Below are positions 9,777 to 18,680 of a DNA stretch of 64,000 nucleotides, in pieces. The position numbers and the translations under genes were made by a program. Under the pieces are notes generated by a model, which worked only from the letters and a program-made list of their open reading frames with translations, did no database searches and had not been told where the DNA came from. How positions within the stretch are numbered: the first letter of the stretch is position 1; each line of letters begins with the position of its first letter. The stretch lies in the NCBI RefSeq assembly GCF_036226445.1, contig NZ_CP108474.1, positions 4,588,001 through 4,652,000 of the forward strand, in the 5' to 3' direction. This DNA is from Streptomyces sp. NBC_01255 (lineage in GTDB: Bacteria > Actinomycetota > Actinomycetes > Streptomycetales > Streptomycetaceae).

Positions 9777-9797
9777 CTTGAGTGGAATGGACTCAAC
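9777..9797 (+). promoter_or_regulatory. HAIR (HspR operator) upstream of clpB
   Basis: CTTGAGT-N7-ACTCAAC matches the HAIR consensus at 13 of 14 positions with exact spacing, 62 bp upstream of the clpB start. A -10-like TACGCT follows at 9804-9809. This puts clpB in the HspR regulon, as known in Streptomyces. Confidence 0.92.
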
Positions 9798-9859
9798 TTT
9801 GTGTACGCTGGAAGGGTCATAGGAGACGAGTAGCCCTACACCGAGGAGGAACACCGCAC

Positions 9860-12451
9860 GTGGACGTCGAACTGACCAACCGGAGCCGGGACGCGATCAA
9901 CGCGGCCACGAGCCGCGCCGTGTCCGCGGGGAACCCGGATCTCATCCCCGCACACCTGCTGCTCGCCTTGCTGGCGGGTCAGGACAACGAGAACATCACC
10001 GACCTGCTCGCCGCCGTCGAGGCCGACCAGGCGGTCGTGCGCTCCGGCGCGGAGCGGCTGATCGCCGCCCAGCCGAGCATCACGGGGTCCACGGTCGCGC
10101 CCCCGCAGCCCAACCGCGAGTTCCTCGCGGTCATCGCCGACGCCGACCGGCAGGCCAAGGAGCTCGGCGACGACTTCCTCTCCACCGAGCACCTGCTCAT
10201 CGGGATCGCCGCCAAGGGCGGCCAGGCCGGTGAGATCCTCGACCGGCAGGGCGCGAGCGCGGCGAAGCTGCTCGACGCCTTCGAGAAGAGCAGGGGAGGA
10301 CGCCGGGTGACCACACCCGACCCGGAAGGGCAGTACAAGGCGCTGGAGAAGTTCGGCACGGACTTCACGGCCGCCGCGCGCGAGGGCAAGCTGGACCCGG
10401 TCATCGGCCGGGACCACGAGATCCGGCGCGTGGTGCAGGTGCTGTCCCGCCGCACCAAGAACAACCCGGTCCTCATCGGTGAGCCCGGCGTCGGCAAGAC
10501 AGCCGTCGTCGAGGGCCTCGCCCAGCGGATCGTGAAGGGCGACGTACCCGAGTCGCTGAAGAACAAGCGGCTCGTCTCGCTCGACCTCGGCGCGATGGTC
10601 GCGGGCGCCAAGTACCGCGGCGAGTTCGAGGAGCGGCTGAAGACCGTCCTCTCCGAGATCAAGGCGAGCGACGGCCAGATCATCACCTTCATCGACGAGC
10701 TGCACACGGTCGTCGGCGCGGGCGCCGGCGGCGACTCCGCCATGGACGCGGGCAACATGCTCAAGCCCATGCTGGCGCGCGGCGAGCTGCGGATGGTCGG
10801 TGCGACCACCCTCGACGAGTACCGCGAGCGCATCGAGAAGGACCCCGCCCTGGAGCGCCGCTTCCAGCAGGTCCTGGTCGCCGAGCCGACGGTCGAGGAC
10901 ACCATCGCGATCCTCCGCGGCCTCAAGGGTCGGTACGAGGCGCACCACAAGGTCCAGATCAACGACTCCGCGCTGGTCGCCGCCGCGACCCTGTCCGACC
11001 GGTACATCACCTCGCGCTTCCTCCCCGACAAGGCCATCGACCTCGTCGACGAGGCCGCGTCCCGGCTCCGTATGGAGATCGACTCGTCGCCCGTCGAGAT
11101 CGACGAGCTCCAGCGCTCCGTGGACCGGCTCCGCATGGAGGAGCTGGCCCTCAAGAACGAGACGGACGCGGCGAGCAAGCAGCGCCTGGAGAAGCTGCGG
11201 CGCGACCTCGCCGACCGCGAGGAGGAGCTGCGCGGCCTCACCGCCCGCTGGGAGAAGGAGAAGCAGTCCCTCAACCGGGTCGGCGAGCTCAAGGAGCGCC
11301 TCGACGAGGCCCGGGGACGGGCCGAGCGCGCCCAGCGCGACGGCGACTTCGACGCCGCGTCCAAGCTGCTGTACGGGGAGATCCCGGCCCTGGAGCGGGA
11401 GCTGGCGGAGGCGAGCGAGGCCGAGGCCCAGCAGGAGTCCAGCAAGGACACCATGGTCAAGGAGGAAGTCGGGCCCGACGACATCGCGGACGTCGTCGGC
11501 GCCTGGACCGGCATCCCCGCCGGCCGCCTCCTGGAGGGCGAGACGCAGAAGCTGCTGCGCATGGAGGACGAGCTCGGCCGGCGTCTGATCGGCCAGTCCG
11601 AGGCCGTGCAGGCCGTCTCCGACGCCGTGCGCCGCACGCGCGCCGGGATCGCCGACCCCGACCGGCCCACCGGCTCCTTCCTCTTCCTCGGCCCCACCGG
11701 CGTCGGCAAGACCGAGCTGGCGAAGGCGCTCGCCGACTTCCTCTTCGACGACGAGCGGGCCATGATCCGCATCGACATGTCGGAGTACGGCGAGAAGCAC
11801 TCCGTCGCCCGGCTGGTCGGCGCGCCTCCCGGCTACGTCGGCTACGAGGAGGGCGGCCAGCTCACGGAGGCGGTCCGCCGCCGCCCGTACAGCGTGGTCC
11901 TGCTCGACGAGGTGGAGAAGGCGCACCCGGAGGTCTTCGACGTCCTGCTCCAGGTCCTCGACGACGGCCGCCTCACCGACGGCCAGGGCCGGACGGTCGA
12001 CTTCCGCAACACCATCCTGATCCTCACCTCGAACCTGGGAAGCCAGTACCTCGTCGACCCGGTGACCTCGGAGGACGTGAAGAAGCAGCAGGTCCTGGAC
12101 GTGGTCAGGGCGAGCTTCAAGCCGGAGTTCCTCAACCGCCTCGACGACCTCGTCGTCTTCTCGGCGCTCGACCGGGCCGAGCTGGGCCGGATCGCGCGGC
12201 TCCAGATCGACCGGCTCGCGAAGCGGCTCGCCGACCGGCGGCTCACCCTGGAGGTCAGCCCGGAGGCCCTGGAGTGGCTCGCCGAGGAGGGCAACGACCC
12301 CGCGTACGGCGCCAGGCCGCTGCGCCGCCTGATCCAGACGGCGATCGGCGACCGGCTCGCGAAGGAGATCCTCGCGGGCGAGGTCGTGGACGGCGACACG
12401 GTCAGGGTGGAGCGGTTCGAGGACGGTCTGATCGTCGGCCCGGCGCGGTGA
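9860..12451 (+). CDS. clpB: ATP-dependent disaggregase ClpB (Hsp100)
   Basis: The 863-residue protein has the full ClpB layout: Clp N-domain repeats (residues 1-145), AAA-1 with Walker A GEPGVGKT near 207, the coiled-coil M domain (about 400-530) and AAA-2 with GPTGVGKTE near 611. ClpB closes with the D2 small domain ([16 protein letters not shown]) and lacks a ClpP-binding IGF loop. It works with DnaK to dissolve aggregates. The start is GTG 9860 after GAGGAGGA (9843-9850); the upstream frame extension would cross the promoter. It is regulated by HspR through the HAIR at 9777. An internal in-frame GTG (10307) with its own ribosome site may make a short form. Confidence 0.98.
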   Translation: MDVELTNRSRDAINAATSRAVSAGNPDLIPAHLLLALLAGQDNENITDLLAAVEADQAVVRSGAERLIAAQPSITGSTVAPPQPNREFLAVIADADRQAKELGDDFLSTEHLLIGIAAKGGQAGEILDRQGASAAKLLDAFEKSRGGRRVTTPDPEGQYKALEKFGTDFTAAAREGKLDPVIGRDHEIRRVVQVLSRRTKNNPVLIGEPGVGKTAVVEGLAQRIVKGDVPESLKNKRLVSLDLGAMVAGAKYRGEFEERLKTVLSEIKASDGQIITFIDELHTVVGAGAGGDSAMDAGNMLKPMLARGELRMVGATTLDEYRERIEKDPALERRFQQVLVAEPTVEDTIAILRGLKGRYEAHHKVQINDSALVAAATLSDRYITSRFLPDKAIDLVDEAASRLRMEIDSSPVEIDELQRSVDRLRMEELALKNETDAASKQRLEKLRRDLADREEELRGLTARWEKEKQSLNRVGELKERLDEARGRAERAQRDGDFDAASKLLYGEIPALERELAEASEAEAQQESSKDTMVKEEVGPDDIADVVGAWTGIPAGRLLEGETQKLLRMEDELGRRLIGQSEAVQAVSDAVRRTRAGIADPDRPTGSFLFLGPTGVGKTELAKALADFLFDDERAMIRIDMSEYGEKHSVARLVGAPPGYVGYEEGGQLTEAVRRRPYSVVLLDEVEKAHPEVFDVLLQVLDDGRLTDGQGRTVDFRNTILILTSNLGSQYLVDPVTSEDVKKQQVLDVVRASFKPEFLNRLDDLVVFSALDRAELGRIARLQIDRLAKRLADRRLTLEVSPEALEWLAEEGNDPAYGARPLRRLIQTAIGDRLAKEILAGEVVDGDTVRVERFEDGLIVGPAR
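10293..10309 (+). promoter_or_regulatory. Probable internal ribosome site and GTG start for a short ClpB isoform
   Basis: GGGGAGGA (10293-10300) is followed, seven bases after the GGAGG core, by an in-frame GTG at 10307, codon 150 of clpB. In E. coli, ClpB-dN (80 kDa) starts at an internal GTG at codon 149, at the same point between N-domain and AAA-1. The local residues (SRGGRRV) occupy the same junction. The isoform is inferred. Confidence 0.6.
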
Positions 12452-12579
12452 CGGGGCGGTGACGGGGCGGTAGGGGGCGACGTTCTTGTCAGCCCGCAGC
12501 GGATCGCGGCTGGTGGGGCTCCCATGAACGGCCCGACATGGGGGAGGATGGCGAGCATCCGTACGAAGGGAAATTCACG

Positions 12580-13113
12580 GTGAGCATCGACCCGTCCTCG
12601 ATTCCGAATTTCGGGGGCCAGCCCCAGCCTCAGGCCGCAGGACCGGCGGGCCCCGTCGTCCCCGACCAGGACCTCGTCAAGCAGCTCCTCGAGCAGATGG
12701 AGCTGAAGTACGTCGTCGACGACGAGGGTGACCTCGCGGCGCCGTGGGAGGAATTCCGCACGTACTTCATGTTCCGCGGCGAGGACGAGCAGCAGGTCTT
12801 CTCGGTGCGGACGTTCTACGACCGCCCGCACTCGGCCGACGACCGCGCGAGGGTCCTCGACGCGATCGACGACTGGAACCGCCGCACCCTGTGGCCCAAG
12901 GTCTACACCCACCTGCACGAGGAGGAGGACGGCTCCGCCACCCTCCGTCTCATCGGTGAGGCCCAGATGCTGATCGGCACCGGCGTCGCCCTGGAGCACT
13001 TCGTGTCCTCCACGGTCAGCTGGGTCCGCGCCTCCATCGAGTTCGACAAGTGGGTCGTCGAGCAGTTCGGTCTGGAGACCCCCGAGCAGAAGGCGGGCGA
13101 CGAGGAGGCCTGA
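12580..13113 (+). CDS. YbjN-domain protein
   Basis: A 177-residue acidic cytosolic protein. After a Pro/Gln-rich N-terminus (IPNFGGQPQPQ) it has LVKQLLEQMELKYVVDDEGDL and FRTYFMFRGEDEQQVFSVRTFY. These belong to the YbjN / type III secretion chaperone-like fold, whose members are putative sensory regulators of unknown biochemistry. GTG 12580 is chosen for the AAGGGA eight bases upstream; ATG 12538 would add 14 residues with no ribosome site. It lies downstream of clpB with ~130 bp between, so it is probably separately transcribed. A strong terminator follows. Confidence 0.85.
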   Translation: MSIDPSSIPNFGGQPQPQAAGPAGPVVPDQDLVKQLLEQMELKYVVDDEGDLAAPWEEFRTYFMFRGEDEQQVFSVRTFYDRPHSADDRARVLDAIDDWNRRTLWPKVYTHLHEEEDGSATLRLIGEAQMLIGTGVALEHFVSSTVSWVRASIEFDKWVVEQFGLETPEQKAGDEEA

Positions 13114-13138
13114 GCCTCCCGCCACTCGCACCCCGCCG

Positions 13139-13190
13139 AAGCCCGGCCGGGAGCCGTGATCCCCGCGATCACGGCCCCGGGCCGGGCTTT
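13139..13190. terminator. Two-tier hairpin terminator between convergent genes
   Basis: An outer stem (AAGCCCGGCC with GGCCGGGCTT) encloses an inner nine-bp stem (13153-13161 with 13167-13175), ending in TTT. It lies between YbjN and the convergent aminotransferase. Confidence 0.85.
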
Positions 13191-13210
13191 CGCACGTCCG
13201 GGGCCCGGTC

Positions 13211-14383
13211 TCAGGCGGCGAGGCGCTTGAGGCGGGAGACTGCCTCCTCCAGGACCTCCGTCTTCTTGCAGAAGGCGAAGCGGACGAAGGGGGCGCCGGC
13301 CTCGCGGTGGTCGTAGAAGACGGCGTTCGGGATGGCGACGACGCCCGCGCGCTCCGGGAGGGAGCGGCAGAAGGCGAAGCCGTCGTCGGCGCCGAGCGGG
13401 CGGATGTCGGTGGTGACGAAGTAGGTGCCCGCCGGGCGGTAGACCTCGAAGCCCGCCTGCGCGAGGCCCTCGCTCAGCAGGTCCCGCTTGGCCCGGAGGT
13501 CGGCGCGGAGGCCGTCGAAGTACGTGGCGGGGAGGCGGAGCGCCTCGGCGATCGCGTACTGGAAGGGGCCGGCGGAGACGTACGTGAGGAACTGCTTGGC
13601 CGAGCGGACGGCCGAGGTCAGCTCGGGGCTCGCGGTGATCCAGCCGACCTTCCAGCCGGTGAAGGAGAACGTCTTCCCGCTCGAACCGATGGTGACCGTG
13701 CGGTCCCGCATGCCGGGGAGGCTCGCGAGCGGGATGTGCTCGGCGTCGTCGAAGACCAGGTGCTCGTACACCTCGTCGGTGACGACGAGCAGGTCCCGCT
13801 CGATCGCCAGCTCGGCGACGGCGGTCAGTTCGGCGCGGGTGAGGACGGTGCCGGTGGGGTTGTGCGGGGTGTTCAGGAGGATCAGCCGGGTGCGGTCGGT
13901 GACGGCGGCCCGCAGCTCGTCCAGGTCGAGGACGTAGGCGCCCTCGTGCGGGCGGAGCGTGACGGGGACGCGGGTGCCGCCGGCCATCGCGACACAGGCC
14001 GCGTACGAGTCGTAGTACGGCTCCAGGGCGATCACCTCGTCGCCCGGTTCCACGAGGGCGAGCAGGGTGGCCGCGATCGCCTCGGTGGCGCCGGCGGTGA
14101 CCAGGACCTCCGTGTCGGGGTCGTACGTGACGCCGTACCACTCGCGCTGGTGGTCGGCGACGGCCTGCCGCAGCTCGGGGACGCCGGGGCCGGGCGGGTA
14201 CTGGTTGCCGCGGCCGTCGCGCAGCGCGCGGACCGCGGCCTCGCGGATCTCCTCCGGGCCGTCGGTGTCGGGGAAGCCCTGACCGAGGTTGATCGACCCG
14301 GTCGTGGCGGCCAGTGCGGACATCTCGGCGAAGATCGTCGTCCCGAATTCGGCGAGCCGGCGGTTGAGCAGCGGTCGTGTCAT
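13211..14383 (-). CDS. Class I/II pyridoxal-phosphate aminotransferase
   Basis: A 390-residue fold-type I aminotransferase. It has GSINLGQGFPDTDGP near the N-terminus, NTPHNPTGTV (cofactor contact), VTDEVYEHLVF (pyridine-N Asp) and SSGKTFSFTGWKVGW with the Schiff-base lysine. This set is closest to the kynurenine/methionine/glutamine aminotransferase branch (YbdL/DapC-like). The exact amino donor cannot be assigned. Start ATG 14383 is preferred because AGGATGG lies just upstream; ATG 14392 would add three residues. It is divergent from the Ser/Cys-tail gene at 14461. Confidence 0.92.
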   Translation of the reverse strand: MTRPLLNRRLAEFGTTIFAEMSALAATTGSINLGQGFPDTDGPEEIREAAVRALRDGRGNQYPPGPGVPELRQAVADHQREWYGVTYDPDTEVLVTAGATEAIAATLLALVEPGDEVIALEPYYDSYAACVAMAGGTRVPVTLRPHEGAYVLDLDELRAAVTDRTRLILLNTPHNPTGTVLTRAELTAVAELAIERDLLVVTDEVYEHLVFDDAEHIPLASLPGMRDRTVTIGSSGKTFSFTGWKVGWITASPELTSAVRSAKQFLTYVSAGPFQYAIAEALRLPATYFDGLRADLRAKRDLLSEGLAQAGFEVYRPAGTYFVTTDIRPLGADDGFAFCRSLPERAGVVAIPNAVFYDHREAGAPFVRFAFCKKTEVLEEAVSRLKRLAA

Positions 14384-14400
14384 GACCGCCATCCTGGGGG

Positions 14401-14437
14401 GAAGCTCTGGACTTCCTCAAGTGCGCTTTGGCGAGGG
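14401..14437 (+). repeat. Copy 1 of a ~37-bp repeated leader element
   Basis: GAAGCTCTGGA, then CTCAAGT, CTTTG and GAGGG. The same order recurs at 14756-14793, each copy immediately upstream of one of the two small membrane-protein genes. It is likely a shared promoter or leader element duplicated together with the gene. Confidence 0.6.
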
Positions 14438-14460
14438 CGCGCCGGGGGGATCGCCCTGGC

Positions 14461-14757
14461 ATGAACATCGCATTCTTCATCCTCGGGATCGCGCTCGTGA
14501 TCGCGATCGTGGTGTGGGTCGTCGCGCTGTCGATGCGCGGCACGGTGCGTTCCGGTGGCAGTGCCGGTGGCAGCGCGAGTGGTGCCGAGAGCTGGTGGGC
14601 CGGTTCGTCGCCTTCCTCGTCGTCTTCCTCGTCCTCGTCCTCGTGTTCGTCGTCTTCCACTTCGTCTTCCTGTTCCACGTCCAGCTCGTCGTGTTCGAGC
14701 TCGTCGTGCTCCTCGTCCTCGTCCTCCTGCTCCAGCTCCTCGTCCTCGTGCAGCTGA
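14461..14757 (+). CDS. Small membrane protein with a long Ser/Cys tail
   Basis: A 98-residue protein. MNIAFFILGIALVIAIVVW is a single N-terminal membrane helix. A Ser/Gly linker with SWWAGS leads to a tail of about 50 residues made almost only of Ser, with six Cys spaced 5-9 residues apart. The tail is encoded by mixed TCG/TCC/TCT/AGC codons in C-T-rich DNA. It lacks a lipobox, and I recognise no family. The frame is supported by the downstream neighbour, which has the same plan (membrane helix, then Gly/Ser/Cys tail). The tail probably faces the outside, where cysteines could cross-link or bind metal; that is inference. GGGGGGAT lies upstream of the ATG. Confidence 0.68.
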   Translation: MNIAFFILGIALVIAIVVWVVALSMRGTVRSGGSAGGSASGAESWWAGSSPSSSSSSSSSSCSSSSTSSSCSTSSSSCSSSSCSSSSSSCSSSSSSCS

Positions 14758-14793
14758 AGCTCTGGAATCGCTCAAGTCGTCTTTGAGGGAGGG
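14756..14793 (+). repeat. Copy 2 of the ~37-bp leader element
   Basis: Begins GAAGCTCTGGAA, then CTCAAGT, CTTTG and GAGGGAGGG, aligned to copy 1 with about three-quarters identity. It starts at the stop codon of the first small gene and ends 46 bp before the second. Confidence 0.6.
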
Positions 14794-14838
14794 CCCCAGG
14801 GGGCATCTCCCTCGCACAGAAGAACGGGGGTAGTACAG

Positions 14839-15057
14839 ATGGAACTCTTCATCGTCTTCATGGGGGCCGTGATCCTCATCAGCCTGATCCACACCGTCCG
14901 CCGCGGCACCGGCGCGGGCAGGCGCCGCGGCGGCCGGCGGAACGGGCGCAGCTGGGCCGACGGCGGCGGCGGTGGCACGGCGGGCTGCGGAGGGGGCGGA
15001 AGCTCCTGCAGCTCCGGCTCCAGCTGTGGAGGTGGCGGCTGCGGCGGCGGCAGCTGA
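14839..15057 (+). CDS. Small membrane protein with a Gly/Ser/Cys tail
   Basis: A 72-residue protein: membrane helix MELFIVFMGAVILISLIHT, an Arg-rich cytosolic-type stretch (GAGRRRGGRRNGRSW), then a Gly/Ser tail with four Cys (AGCGGGGSSCSSGSSCGGGG and one more). GGGGGT lies upstream. It has the same overall plan as the protein encoded just upstream, though the tail is Gly-rich instead of Ser-rich. Cys/Gly tails of this kind occur on several actinobacterial membrane proteins of unknown role. No enzyme that would modify the tail is encoded nearby. Confidence 0.72.
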   Translation: MELFIVFMGAVILISLIHTVRRGTGAGRRRGGRRNGRSWADGGGGGTAGCGGGGSSCSSGSSCGGGGCGGGS

Positions 15058-15361
15058 GGCGCGCCGGCCCCGGTGGGCCGCCGGCGTAACGGGCGCGGTG
15101 GCACGTGACGTTGGCATTTCGGCGGATCTTGTCGATCGATTCTGATTGAACAATTGAACTGTGGGGTCCCCGAAGGGGTTGGAAACCACGGCAAGTTGGG
15201 TAAAAACGCTGCGAGTCGCCCGGCGTCCGTGGTTCTCTCGCTCCTGACAGAGACAGCCCTCGGACCGTGTGTGGAACCGAGCCGGCGATCCCCCACTCCC
15301 GTTGGACCCTCTCCGGGGCGCCCCCGGCCCACCCGTCAAACCGTGTTTGCGGAGCCGACCC
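15058..15361. other. 304-bp intergenic stretch, lower GC, no gene seen
   Basis: No credible ORF. It has a locally AT-richer core (15125-15220) with TTGAAC repeated at 15147 and again nearby and a small CCC-CGAA-GGG hairpin. It probably holds a terminator for the tail-protein gene and the promoter for the DUF2617 gene, but no consensus promoter stood out. Confidence 0.4.
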
Positions 15362-15880
15362 ATGCTCACCACCCTGAAAACCTCCTATACCGATACCCGC
15401 GCGGCCGATCTGGCCTGGGCCCTCGGGCGCGAGCCGCTGCCCGCCCTGGCCGTGCTCGACCTCGAACTCTCCGGTGCCAGACTCCAGTTGAGACTGCTCG
15501 GCGCCTCCCATCAGGTACTCCTGGAGGAGGAGGGTCGCAGCTGCTCGGAGACCGTCGCCTGTATGCCCGGCAGCAGCACCCCCCTCCCGCTCGGCGTCTC
15601 CAAGCGCGTCGGCGAATGGGAGTACGAATTCGCGGCGCGCGTCGAGACGCTCTCGCACGGCTCCTTCGCGGGCCGTGCGCAGGAGTTGCTCGCGCTCGTC
15701 GCCGACCACCCCAACGGCCTCGCGGGGACCTTCCCCGGCTCCCCGCACGCCTTCACGGCGATGCTGGCGCAGCGCCACGAGGGCCAGGTGCGCTGGCGCA
15801 CCTGGCACGCCTACCCGCAGGAAGGGCAGCTGGTGGTGACCAGGACCCGGATCGGCGCACGTATGCCGGCGACACTCTGA
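15362..15880 (+). CDS. DUF2617 family protein
   Basis: A 172-residue soluble protein with the DUF2617 pattern: VLDLELSGARLQLRLLGASHQV, then ETVACMPG, then EWEYEFAARVETLS and the C-terminal WRTWHAYPQEGQLVVTRT. The function of the family is unknown. ATG 15362 follows GGAG with seven bases between. It directly precedes the spermidine synthase-like gene in the same orientation, an arrangement I recall as conserved in streptomycetes, so the two may work together. Confidence 0.88.
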   Translation: MLTTLKTSYTDTRAADLAWALGREPLPALAVLDLELSGARLQLRLLGASHQVLLEEEGRSCSETVACMPGSSTPLPLGVSKRVGEWEYEFAARVETLSHGSFAGRAQELLALVADHPNGLAGTFPGSPHAFTAMLAQRHEGQVRWRTWHAYPQEGQLVVTRTRIGARMPATL

Positions 15881-15955
15881 TACGCCCCTCCAGAGCTCCA
15901 GATGCACTCGTGTGGGTGACAAGGAGTGGGTAATTCGTGACGTAGCGTTACGTTC

Positions 15956-17689
15956 ATGATCGAGCCGACCGTGACCATGCCACCCACCAGGGTGCGACAA
16001 CCGCCCGTGCGGCGGCGCGAGCGGCCGCCCAGACCGCCCAGGTCGCCGAAACCTCCCAGGTCACCCCGGCCGCCGCGGTCGGCCGAGGCGGTGCGGTTCC
16101 CGGTCCTCGCCGTGGTCTTCGTCTGCGCCGCCTGCGGTCTGGTCTACGAACTGGAACTGGTCGCGCTCGCCTCCTACTTGATCGGCGACTCGGTCACCCA
16201 GGCGTCCGTCGTGCTCTCCGTGATGGTCTTCGCGATGGGAGTGGGCTCGCTCCTCGCCAAACGGCTGCGCTGCCGTGCCGCCGTCGGCTTCGGCCTGGTC
16301 GAGGCCGGGCTCGCCCTCATCGGCGGCTGCTCGGCCCTCGCGCTGTACGCGGCCTTCGCCTGGCTCGGCGAGTCGCGGTACGTCGTCGTCGCGTTCTCGC
16401 TCGCCATCGGTGTGCTCATCGGCGCGGAGATCCCGCTCCTCATGTCCCTCATACAGCGGGCCGCCGGGGACGGGTCCGGGTCCGCGCGGCGGCAGGCCTC
16501 GGCCGGCGAGCAGGACGACGCCGCGGGGACGGTCGCCGACCTCTTCGCCGCCGACTACGTCGGCGCGCTCGTCGGCGGCCTCGCCTTCCCCTTCCTCCTG
16601 CTGCCCTGGCTCGGCCAGCTCACCGGCGCGCTCGTCACCGGCGCGGTCAACGTGATCGCGGGCGGCGGCCTCGTGCTGTGGGTGTTCCGCCGCGACCTGA
16701 CCGCACGCTCCCGCGCCCTGCTGATCGGGGTGAACATGTCGGTCCTGGCCGTCCTGGCCACGGCGACCGTGCTCGTCGACGACTTCGAGGAGGCCGCGCG
16801 CCGGGCCGTGTACGGGGACCGGGTGCGGGTCGCCGTCCACACCGACCTCCAGGAGGTGGTGGTGACAGGAGGCCGCGAGGGGCCGCCCGACCTGTTCCTC
16901 GACGGCCGGCTGCGGGTGGCGGGCCAGGACGAGTACCGCTACCACGAGGCGCTCGTCCACCCCGCGATGAAGGGCCCGCACGCGCGCGTACTGATCGTCG
17001 GCGGCGGGGACGGCCTCGCCGCCCGCGAGGCGCTGCGCTACCCCGGCGTCACCTCCGTCACCGTCGTCGAGCTCGACCCCGGGGTCGTCCGCCTCGCCCG
17101 CACCGATCCGGCGCTCGCCACGCTCAACGCCCAGGCGTTCCGGGACCCGCGCGTCCGGGTGGTCTACGCGGACGCCTTCAACTGGCTCCGGGGCGCCGCC
17201 GACCGTCTGCAGGAACGGTACGACGTGGTGATCTCCGACCTCCCGGACCCGGGCATCACCCCCAGCACCAAGCTGTACTCGGAGGAGTTCTACGGGCTCG
17301 CGGCCCGGGTCCTCGCCGGTTCCGGGCGGTTCGCCGTCCACGCCGGATCGGTCACCGACCGGCCGCACACCTACTGGACGGTGGACGCCACCCTGCGCGC
17401 CGCCGGGTTCGCGACCCGCCCCTACAGCGCGAGCGGCCGCACCCCCGGCTTCGCGGCGGGCCCCGACCGCGCCGACCGCACCGGCGGTACGGAGCAGGGG
17501 CCGGGGGACTGGGGCTTCCTCCTCGCGGTCCCGGGCGACCGGCCGCCCGCCCTCGGCCTCGCGCCCGACGTGCCCCGGCTGCGCTCGCTCGGTGCGGGCA
17601 CCCTGGAGGCCGCGGCCCGCCGCGCCGAACGGGCCAGGGGCGCCGAGCTGCCGCCCTCGACCCTGGTGCACCCGAGGTACGGCGGCTGA
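15956..17689 (+). CDS. Membrane-fused spermidine synthase-like protein
   Basis: A 577-residue protein. The first ~45 residues are Pro/Arg-rich ([16 protein letters not shown]). Residues ~47-260 form about seven membrane helices. The C-terminal part is a spermidine-synthase fold with [20 protein letters not shown], the nucleotide loop [27 protein letters not shown] and [15 protein letters not shown]. The family transfers aminopropyl groups from decarboxylated SAM, but the true substrate of membrane-fused members is unknown. There is no speD next to it. No ribosome site is visible close to the ATG. A frame without basic-Pro repeats could begin at residue ~45. Confidence 0.9.
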   Translation: MIEPTVTMPPTRVRQPPVRRRERPPRPPRSPKPPRSPRPPRSAEAVRFPVLAVVFVCAACGLVYELELVALASYLIGDSVTQASVVLSVMVFAMGVGSLLAKRLRCRAAVGFGLVEAGLALIGGCSALALYAAFAWLGESRYVVVAFSLAIGVLIGAEIPLLMSLIQRAAGDGSGSARRQASAGEQDDAAGTVADLFAADYVGALVGGLAFPFLLLPWLGQLTGALVTGAVNVIAGGGLVLWVFRRDLTARSRALLIGVNMSVLAVLATATVLVDDFEEAARRAVYGDRVRVAVHTDLQEVVVTGGREGPPDLFLDGRLRVAGQDEYRYHEALVHPAMKGPHARVLIVGGGDGLAAREALRYPGVTSVTVVELDPGVVRLARTDPALATLNAQAFRDPRVRVVYADAFNWLRGAADRLQERYDVVISDLPDPGITPSTKLYSEEFYGLAARVLAGSGRFAVHAGSVTDRPHTYWTVDATLRAAGFATRPYSASGRTPGFAAGPDRADRTGGTEQGPGDWGFLLAVPGDRPPALGLAPDVPRLRSLGAGTLEAAARRAERARGAELPPSTLVHPRYGG

Positions 17690-17779
17690 GGGCGAAGCCG
17701 CGGAGGGTGGCGGCAGGGGCGCGCGGGCCCCGGCGCAAAGAGGCGACGCCGCGCCCCGGCCTGAGTAGGCTCGGCTTCC

Positions 17780-18616
17780 ATGGAGCATGAGGTGTTCGTT
17801 CCGGTACCGGCCGAGGCCCTGCGCGCGACGCTCACGGACCCGGCCCGGGTGGTGCGCTGCGTGCCCGGCCTCCAGCGGGACGCCGACGCGGAGGCGGGCC
17901 CCCTCTCGGGCCGGCTCAAGGTCCGGGTCGGCGGCCACACCATCACCTACCGCGGCGCCCTGCGGGTCGTCGAGCGGGACGGCGCCATCACCTACGAGGG
18001 ACAGGGCGCCGAGGCCCGGGGCAAGGGCTCGGCCGAGCTCACCCTGACCGTCGTCCTCACCCCCGTGGACGAGGGCACGAGCATCGCCTTCACCGGCGCC
18101 CTGACGGCGGCCGGCCGGCTCGCCGAGGCGACGGACGAGGCACGGGCCACGGCCGGCGCCAAGCTGCTCGACAAGTTCGTGGAGGCGCTGGCAGCGCTCG
18201 CGGAGGGGCCGGGGGAGACGGGGGAGACGGAAGAGGAGGACAGCGACTCCGACTCCGACTCCGACTCCGATCACGACGGTGTGGACGACGGAGTCGAGGA
18301 GCCCCCGCGCCCCTCCGTCTACGACGCGCCCGTCCCGCCCCCCTCCCTCGACCCCCTCCGCGACGAGGACTTCGGCGCCACCCCGATCGAGTTCCCCGCC
18401 CCGCAGCCCGCCGTCGAGGCCGCCCACGCGCGGCGGACCATGATCGGGCGCAGCGCCGAGGAGGTCGACCACGCCCCGCCGCGCGGCCGGTACGCCCCCG
18501 TCCCCGCTCCCGAGTCCGGCGGCGCGACCGCGACTCTGCGCTGGATCGCCCCCGCCGCCGCGCTCGCCATCGCCTCCGCCGTCGTCGTCGGCCGCGCTCT
18601 GCGCCGACGCCGCTGA
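17780..18616 (+). CDS. CoxG-like SRPBCC protein with a C-terminal membrane anchor
   Basis: A 278-residue protein. Residues 1-150 form the CoxG/SRPBCC domain (MEHEVFVPVPAEALRATLTDP, VRCVPGL, LSGRLKVRVGGHTITYRG, GKGSAELTLTV). An acidic Ser-Asp run (EEDSDSDSDSD) and a Pro-rich linker follow, ending in one membrane helix (WIAPAAALAIASAVVVG) and Arg residues. This makes it tail-anchored. CoxG helps CO dehydrogenase assembly, but no cox genes are nearby, so a lipid- or ligand-binding role is more likely. There is no leader before the ATG, so it may be weakly translated or leaderless. Confidence 0.85.
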   Translation: MEHEVFVPVPAEALRATLTDPARVVRCVPGLQRDADAEAGPLSGRLKVRVGGHTITYRGALRVVERDGAITYEGQGAEARGKGSAELTLTVVLTPVDEGTSIAFTGALTAAGRLAEATDEARATAGAKLLDKFVEALAALAEGPGETGETEEEDSDSDSDSDSDHDGVDDGVEEPPRPSVYDAPVPPPSLDPLRDEDFGATPIEFPAPQPAVEAAHARRTMIGRSAEEVDHAPPRGRYAPVPAPESGGATATLRWIAPAAALAIASAVVVGRALRRRR

Positions 18617-18680
18617 ATCGCCCCGGCACGTGGGGCCCCTGTCCGGCGGATCAGGCCGGACAGGGCCTAGGGTCAGAGGC

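Noticed and set aside
9860..12451. Possibility that the gene is a ClpC-like ClpP-linked ATPase
   Set aside because: The long M domain, N-domain and HAIR fit ClpB, and no IGF/LGF ClpP loop was seen.
14601..14754. Ser/Cys-rich tail as a possible lanthipeptide precursor
   Set aside because: It follows a membrane helix, has no leader-like region, and no lanthionine synthetase is nearby.
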